DNA of 64,000 nucleotides from Thiothrix fructosivorans. Lineage in GTDB: Bacteria > Pseudomonadota > Gammaproteobacteria > Thiotrichales > Thiotrichaceae. The stretch lies in NCBI RefSeq assembly GCF_017349355.1, contig NZ_JAFMPM010000005.1, positions 372,001 to 436,000 on the forward strand, written 5' to 3'. The notes beneath the pieces are model-generated. The model was not told where the DNA came from. It was given only the letters and a program-made list of their open reading frames with translations, and did not search any database. Numbering within the stretch: the stretch's first letter is position 1; every line of letters begins with the position of its first letter. This document shows, piece by piece, positions 59,375 through 64,000 of the stretch. The position numbers and the translations under genes are program-made.

Positions 59375-62032
59375 ATGAATAAGTCGCTGCAAGATATTGA
59401 TTTACAAGAAACTAAAGAATGGATTGATTCACTTGAAGCAGTCATCGAGTCAGAAGGTCTAGAACGCGCTCATTTCCTATTGGAAGAGCTGATTGCCACC
59501 GCCCGTCAGAACGGTGCGAACCTGCCATACTCCGCCAATACCGCTTACATCAATACTATCCCCCCGCATTTAGAACAGCACACACCGGGCAATCGCACCA
59601 TCGAATCGCGCTTGCGTTCCTATATTCGCTGGAATGCGGCAGCAATGGTAGTACGTGCCAACCGCGAAAGTCCCGAATTGGGTGGGCATATTGCTACCTT
59701 CGCTTCGGCTGCTACGCTGTATGACGTGGGCATGAACCATTTCTGGCACGCGCCTTCCCCGCAACACGGCGGCGACTTGCTGTATATCCAAGGTCATGCC
59801 GCCCCGGGGATGTATGCGCGTTCCTTCCTCGAAGGACGCTTTACCGAAGCCGATCTGGATAATTTTCGTCAGGAAGTCGATGGCGGTGGTTTATCCTCTT
59901 ACCCGCACCCGTGGTTGATGCCGGATTATTGGCAGTTCCCCACGGTTTCAATGGGTTTGGGACCGATCAAGTCGATCTACCAAGCACGTTTCATGAAATA
60001 CTTGCAACACCGCAAGCTAGCTGAAACCGCTAACCGTAAGGTGTGGGCATTCGTCGGTGATGGCGAAACCGATGAGCCGGAAACGCTCGGCGCAATTTCC
60101 CTCGGTGGGCGTGAAAAACTCGACAACCTCGTGTGGGTGGTCAACTGCAACCTGCAACGCCTCGATGGTCCAGTGCGTGGCAATGGCAAAATCGTGCAAG
60201 AACTCGAAGCGGTGTTCCGTGGCGCAGGCTGGAACGTTATCAAAGTCATGTGGGGATCTTACTGGGATCCACTGCTCGCGATGGACAAGGATGGCTTGCT
60301 CAAACAGCGCATGATGGAAGCGGTCGACGGCGAATACCAGAATTACAAATCCAAAGACGGTAAATTCGTGCGCGAACACTTCTTCGGCAAATACCCTGAG
60401 CTGAAAGAAATGGTCGCGAAAATGAGCGATGCAGACATCTGGCGTTTGAACCGTGGTGGTCACGATCCGCACAAGGTTTACGCTGCTTACCACGCTGCCG
60501 TGAACCACACGGGGCAACCGACTGTCATCTTGGCACATACTGTGAAAGGCTACGGTATGGGCGCAGCAGGTGAAGGTCAAAACCGTACCCACTCACAGAA
60601 AAAGCTGAGTGGCGAAGAAATGATTGCCTACAAAAACCGCTTCAATATCCCGCTGAATGATGAAGATGCGGCAGCCGCCAAATACTACCGCCCTGATCCG
60701 AATGGCGAAGAAATGCAGTACTTGCTGGAACACCGCAAAGCACTGGGCGGTTTCTTGCCGCAACGTCAAACGCACGCAACCCCGCTGAAAGTGCCGGATA
60801 TTTCGATTTTCCAACCGTTACTTGAAAGCACGGGCGACCGCGAAATGTCCACCACGATGGTCTTCGTGCGCTTGCTGACCTTGTTGGCGCGTGACAAGAA
60901 CATGGGCAAAAACGTCGTGCCTATCGTACCGGACGAGGCGCGTACTTTCGGTATGGAAGGCATGTTCCGCCAGATGGGGATTTATTCCTCGGTCGGGCAA
61001 TTGTACGAACCGCAAGATAAAGATCAGGTCATGTTCTACAAAGAGGACAAGACCGGGCAAATTCTGGAAGAAGGCATCAACGAAGCGGGCGCGTTTTCGT
61101 CATGGATTGCAGCAGCAACGGCGTATAGCACCCACGGTGTGAACATGGTGCCGTTTTACATTTACTACTCCATGTTTGGTTTCCAACGCATTGGTGACTT
61201 GGCTTGGGCGGCGGGCGATTGCCGCGCACGCGGCTTCCTGATTGGTGGCACGGCGGGGCGTACCACGCTGGCGGGTGAAGGCTTGCAGCATCAGGATGGG
61301 CATGGCTTGATTCAGGCGGGTTTGATTCCGAACTGCTTGTCTTACGACCCAACCTTCTCCTACGAACTCGCGGTTATTATCCAGAATGGTCTGAAGCGCA
61401 TGTATCAGGATCAGGAGGATGTGTACTACTACATCACCGCAATGAACGAAAACTATACGCATCCTGCGATGCCAGCCGGTTGCGAAGACGGCATTGTCAA
61501 AGGCATGTACTTGTTCAGCGGTGGTGGCAAAAAGCGTAAAAAAGTGCAACTGATGGGGTCAGGCACGATCTTGCGCGAAGTGATTGCGGCTGCGGAATTG
61601 CTCGACCGGGAATGGGGCGTGGATGCGAATGTGTGGAGCGTCACCAGTTTCAACGAAATTGCCCGCGAAGCGCGTGATTGTGACCGCTGGAATATGCTGC
61701 ACCCGCTGGAAGATGCGAAAGTGCCGTATGTGACGCAAGCCTTGAAAGGGCAACGTGGCCCCGCGATTGCCGCCACCGACTACATCCGCCAATACCCTGA
61801 CCAAATCCGTGCATGGCTGCCGATGCCGTTCACCGTGCTGGGGACAGACGGTTTTGGGCGTAGCGATACCCGTGCGCAATTGCGTAAACACTTCGAGGTA
61901 AACCGTCATTACATCGTGATTGCTGCACTAAAAGCGTTGGTGGATGATAAATCCCTGCCAGCCGCTGATCTGGTGAAAGCGATGGAAAAATACGGCATCA
62001 ACCCTGAAAAACCTAACCCACGTCTGGCATAA
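59375..62032 (+). CDS. aceE: Pyruvate dehydrogenase E1 component, homodimeric type
   Basis: 885 residues, full length for the single-chain E1. It decarboxylates pyruvate and acetylates the lipoyl group of E2 with thiamine diphosphate. Seen: GGHIATFASAATLYDVGMNH, the ThDP motif FVGDGETDEPE ending in WVVNCNLQRLDG, HTVKGYGMG, and VPFYIYYSMFGFQR. Eleven bases before aceF, so in one operon with aceF and lpd. Confidence 0.97.
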   Translation: MNKSLQDIDLQETKEWIDSLEAVIESEGLERAHFLLEELIATARQNGANLPYSANTAYINTIPPHLEQHTPGNRTIESRLRSYIRWNAAAMVVRANRESPELGGHIATFASAATLYDVGMNHFWHAPSPQHGGDLLYIQGHAAPGMYARSFLEGRFTEADLDNFRQEVDGGGLSSYPHPWLMPDYWQFPTVSMGLGPIKSIYQARFMKYLQHRKLAETANRKVWAFVGDGETDEPETLGAISLGGREKLDNLVWVVNCNLQRLDGPVRGNGKIVQELEAVFRGAGWNVIKVMWGSYWDPLLAMDKDGLLKQRMMEAVDGEYQNYKSKDGKFVREHFFGKYPELKEMVAKMSDADIWRLNRGGHDPHKVYAAYHAAVNHTGQPTVILAHTVKGYGMGAAGEGQNRTHSQKKLSGEEMIAYKNRFNIPLNDEDAAAAKYYRPDPNGEEMQYLLEHRKALGGFLPQRQTHATPLKVPDISIFQPLLESTGDREMSTTMVFVRLLTLLARDKNMGKNVVPIVPDEARTFGMEGMFRQMGIYSSVGQLYEPQDKDQVMFYKEDKTGQILEEGINEAGAFSSWIAAATAYSTHGVNMVPFYIYYSMFGFQRIGDLAWAAGDCRARGFLIGGTAGRTTLAGEGLQHQDGHGLIQAGLIPNCLSYDPTFSYELAVIIQNGLKRMYQDQEDVYYYITAMNENYTHPAMPAGCEDGIVKGMYLFSGGGKKRKKVQLMGSGTILREVIAAAELLDREWGVDANVWSVTSFNEIAREARDCDRWNMLHPLEDAKVPYVTQALKGQRGPAIAATDYIRQYPDQIRAWLPMPFTVLGTDGFGRSDTRAQLRKHFEVNRHYIVIAALKALVDDKSLPAADLVKAMEKYGINPEKPNPRLA

Positions 62033-62043
62033 GGAGCGCGATC

Positions 62044-63369
62044 ATGGCAATCCAAGCAGTTTTAGTGCCAGACATTGGCAGCTTTAAAGATGTTGAAATC
62101 ATTGAAGTACTGGTGAACGTTGGCGATACCATCGCCGTTGAAGACTCGTTGATCACGATTGAATCCGACAAATCGTCGATGGAAATACCATCGCCAGTGG
62201 CGGGGGTGATTAAAGAACTGAAGGTGAAGGTGGGGGATCGGATTTCGGAAGGGAGTTTGGTGGTGATGATGGAGGTTGGGGATGCGGTCGCTGGCGCGGC
62301 TGTTGCTCCGCAAGCCCCCCCATCCCAGCCTTCCCCCGCAAGGGGGGAAGGGGCGAAGATAGCCTCCGAACCTAAGTCAGTTGTTGCACCCGTCTTGTCC
62401 CCTTCACCCCTTGCGGGGGAAGGGTTAGGGAAGGGGGGTTCTTCTCCTGACTTCAGCAAAGCCTACGCCACCCCGTCCGTGCGCAAGTTTGCCCGCGAAC
62501 TCGGTGCTGACCTCAACAAGGTCAAAGGCTCAGGCCGCAAAGGACGTATTACCCAAGATGACGTGAAAGCGTACATCAAGGATGTGATGAGCTTTGGCGG
62601 GATGCCATCAGCGGCAGCTTCCGGCAATACGCTTGGCGTTGCGCCAATGCCGGACATCGACTTCAGCCAATGGGGTGCAATCGAAACCGTGCCGTTGTCG
62701 CGCATCAATAAGCTGACCGGAGAATTCTTGCACCGCAACTGGGTACACATTCCGCATGTGACGCAGTTTGATCAAGCGGATATCACCGATCTGGAAGCCT
62801 TCCGCAAGCAGTTGAATGAGGAAAATGCCAAGTCGGGAATGAAAATTACCCCGCTGGTATTCATTATGAAAGCGGTAGTGGCAGGGTTGAAGGCTTACCC
62901 ACGTTTCAATTCCTCGCTGGATGCGAAGGGTGAAAACCTGATCCGTAAAAGCTACTACAACATCGGGGTGGCGGTGGATACACCGGATGGCTTGGTCGTG
63001 CCGGTATTCCGTGATGTGGACAAAAAGTCGATCATGCAATTGTCCGAAGAGCTGAAAGAAATGTCGGCGAAGGCGCGTGATAAGAAGCTGAAACCGGCGG
63101 ATATGCAGGGCGGTTGCTTCTCGATTTCCAGCCTTGGCGGGATTGGCGGCACGAAATTTACCCCGATTGTGAATGCGCCAGAAGTGGCTATTTTGGGCGT
63201 ATCCAAGTCCGACATGCAGCCCATTTGGAACGGTAAGGAATTTGCGCCGCGCTTGATGTTGCCGCTGTCGTTGTCGTATGACCATCGCGTGATTGATGGC
63301 GCAGATGGCGCACGTTTCACCACTTACCTTGCCAAAATGCTGGGTGATATTCGGAGGTTGCTGGTATGA
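62044..63369 (+). CDS. aceF: Dihydrolipoamide acetyltransferase (E2 of pyruvate dehydrogenase)
   Basis: 441 residues. A single N-terminal lipoyl domain (lysine in TIESDKSSMEIPSPVAG) rather than the three of E. coli. The linker is unusual: residues ~92-134 (QPSPARGEG, PSPLAGEGLG) are translated from a palindromic repeat. The E3-binding domain follows (TPSVRKFARELGADLNKVKG), then the catalytic domain ending LSYDHRVIDGADG with the active-site His and Asp. Stop overlaps the lpd start (ATGA). Confidence 0.96.
   Translation: MAIQAVLVPDIGSFKDVEIIEVLVNVGDTIAVEDSLITIESDKSSMEIPSPVAGVIKELKVKVGDRISEGSLVVMMEVGDAVAGAAVAPQAPPSQPSPARGEGAKIASEPKSVVAPVLSPSPLAGEGLGKGGSSPDFSKAYATPSVRKFARELGADLNKVKGSGRKGRITQDDVKAYIKDVMSFGGMPSAAASGNTLGVAPMPDIDFSQWGAIETVPLSRINKLTGEFLHRNWVHIPHVTQFDQADITDLEAFRKQLNEENAKSGMKITPLVFIMKAVVAGLKAYPRFNSSLDAKGENLIRKSYYNIGVAVDTPDGLVVPVFRDVDKKSIMQLSEELKEMSAKARDKKLKPADMQGGCFSISSLGGIGGTKFTPIVNAPEVAILGVSKSDMQPIWNGKEFAPRLMLPLSLSYDHRVIDGADGARFTTYLAKMLGDIRRLLV
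62315..62444. repeat. Palindromic repeat inserted in frame in the aceF linker
   Basis: A left unit with CCTTCCCCCGCAAGGGG and a right unit with CCCCTTGCGGGGGAAGGG are near reverse complements about 60 bases apart, forming a composite inverted element. Open in the aceF frame. A close relative lies in lpd at 63619-63734. Confidence 0.85.
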
Positions 63370-64000
63370 GCAAGATTATCGAAGTCAAAGTCCCTGACAT
63401 TGGCAGCTTCAAAGACGTTGAAATCATTGAAGTGTTGGTAGATGCTGGTTTCCAGATTGAGGCGGAAGATTCGTTGATTACGATTGAGTCTGATAAGTCG
63501 TCGATGGAAATTCCTAGCCCTGTCGCTGGCACGATTAAGCAGATGTTGGTGAAGGTGGGTGATCGGGTGTCGGAAGGGTCGGCGTTGCTGATGTTGGAGG
63601 TGGTAGAGGCGGAAGAATCCCCCCCATCCCAGCCTTCCCCCGCAGGGGGGGAAGGAGGAAGAGGCGCTCCGTCCACTTCTTCTGTCTTGTCCCCTTCACC
63701 CCTTGCGGGGGAAGGGTTAGGGATGGGGGGTTCTTCAATTGAAACCGAACTCGTCGTCCTAGGTTCTGGCCCCGGCGGTTACACCGCTGCGTTCCGTGCT
63801 GCTGATCTTGGCAAGAAAGTGGTGCTGATCGAGCGTTACCCCAACATTGGTGGCGTATGCCTCAACGTCGGCTGCATTCCGTCGAAGGCGTTGTTACACA
63901 CAGCAGAAGTGATCAATGAGGCGAAAGAGTTTGCCAAGCATGGCGTGAAATTCGGCGAGCCGGACATCGACCTTGATGCCGTGCGAGCGCATAAAAGCGA
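63366..64000 (+). CDS. lpd: Dihydrolipoamide dehydrogenase with N-terminal lipoyl domain, 5' part
   Basis: 211 codons before the window ends. Residues ~1-80 form a lipoyl domain nearly identical in pattern to that of aceF (lysine in TIESDKSSMEIPSPVAG). A repeat-derived linker follows (PSQPSPAGGEG, PSPLAGEGLG), then the FAD-binding VVLGSGPGGYTAAFRAADLG and the redox-active disulfide GGVCLNVGCIPSKALLHTAE. It reoxidises dihydrolipoamide for E2. E3 proteins with their own lipoyl domain are known but less common. The C-terminus lies outside. Confidence 0.95.
   Translation, partial: MSKIIEVKVPDIGSFKDVEIIEVLVDAGFQIEAEDSLITIESDKSSMEIPSPVAGTIKQMLVKVGDRVSEGSALLMLEVVEAEESPPSQPSPAGGEGGRGAPSTSSVLSPSPLAGEGLGMGGSSIETELVVLGSGPGGYTAAFRAADLGKKVVLIERYPNIGGVCLNVGCIPSKALLHTAEVINEAKEFAKHGVKFGEPDIDLDAVRAHKS
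63619..63734. repeat. Palindromic repeat inserted in frame in the lpd linker
   Basis: The same two-unit inverted element as in aceF: CCTTCCCCCGCAGGGGGGG-type left unit and CCCCTTGCGGGGGAAGGG right unit, in the same translation frame, at the equivalent place after the lipoyl domain. Confidence 0.85.

Overview
The window looks like chromosomal DNA of a sulfur-oxidising gammaproteobacterium, most likely a filamentous Thiothrix-type organism. The evidence is the set of gene pairings (dksA-gluQ, aroQ-accB-accC-prmA, lptD-pdxA, guaB-guaA, potABCD, aceE-aceF-lpd), a DsrS-like gene beside a siroheme synthase, and a periplasmic protein resembling SoxXA-binding proteins. The genus is inference; no rRNA or tRNA gene lies in the window to confirm it.

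Layout. 1-3645 is the 5' part of a large secreted surface protein on the minus strand. 3798-5844 is a tightly overlapped operon (arsC, wrbA-like, DUF2069, ispF, phhB). It converges on dksA-gluQ, which is followed by a DUF3426 gene and the fatty-acid operon aroQ-accB-accC-prmA. 11.4-19.7 kb holds a HerA-like ATPase, a peptidoglycan-binding protein, holA, a candidate small RNA, pdxA-lptD and an AT-hook protein. 19.7-25.0 kb is a minus-strand run: dapE, an ArsC-like gene, an S24-fold protein, cysG, two small conserved genes and a dsrS-like gene. 25.0-33.0 kb carries parC, htpX, pyrD, a SoxK-like gene, guaB and guaA.

The accessory region is 33.0-42.7 kb. One promoter-preceded, translationally coupled operon encodes a Trypco2-like protein, a cytoplasmic trypsin-like protease, a MoxR-type AAA+ ATPase, a large SAV_2336-like protein ending in a formylglycine-generating-enzyme (FGE)/C-type-lectin domain, an HRDC protein and a diversity-generating retroelement (DGR) reverse transcriptase. 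The 130-nt template repeat (TR) follows the reverse transcriptase. One variable repeat (VR1) lies in the 3' part of the SAV_2336/FGE gene. A second (VR2) lies in a free-standing FGE-domain gene downstream. By hand alignment, VR1 differs from TR at 11 positions and VR2 at 19 positions, all of them adenines in TR; VR2 also lacks one base of an AAC codon, which frameshifts the gene. This is a DGR-diversified, AAA+/protease conflict-type module, and it is the most interesting part of the window. Next to it lies a RAYT transposase gene surrounded by REP palindromes and a 15-bp minisatellite.

42.7-64.0 kb returns to ordinary content: a 1393-residue membrane protein of unknown function, a glutathionylspermidine-synthase-like gene with a UPF0323 lipoprotein, a ComEA-like protein, galE, a Wza-like export lipoprotein, a DUF3465 protein, two overlapping membrane-associated GTPases, potABCD, RNase T and the pyruvate dehydrogenase operon, which runs off the end inside lpd. 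Both aceF and lpd carry the same palindromic repeat in frame in the linker after the lipoyl domain.
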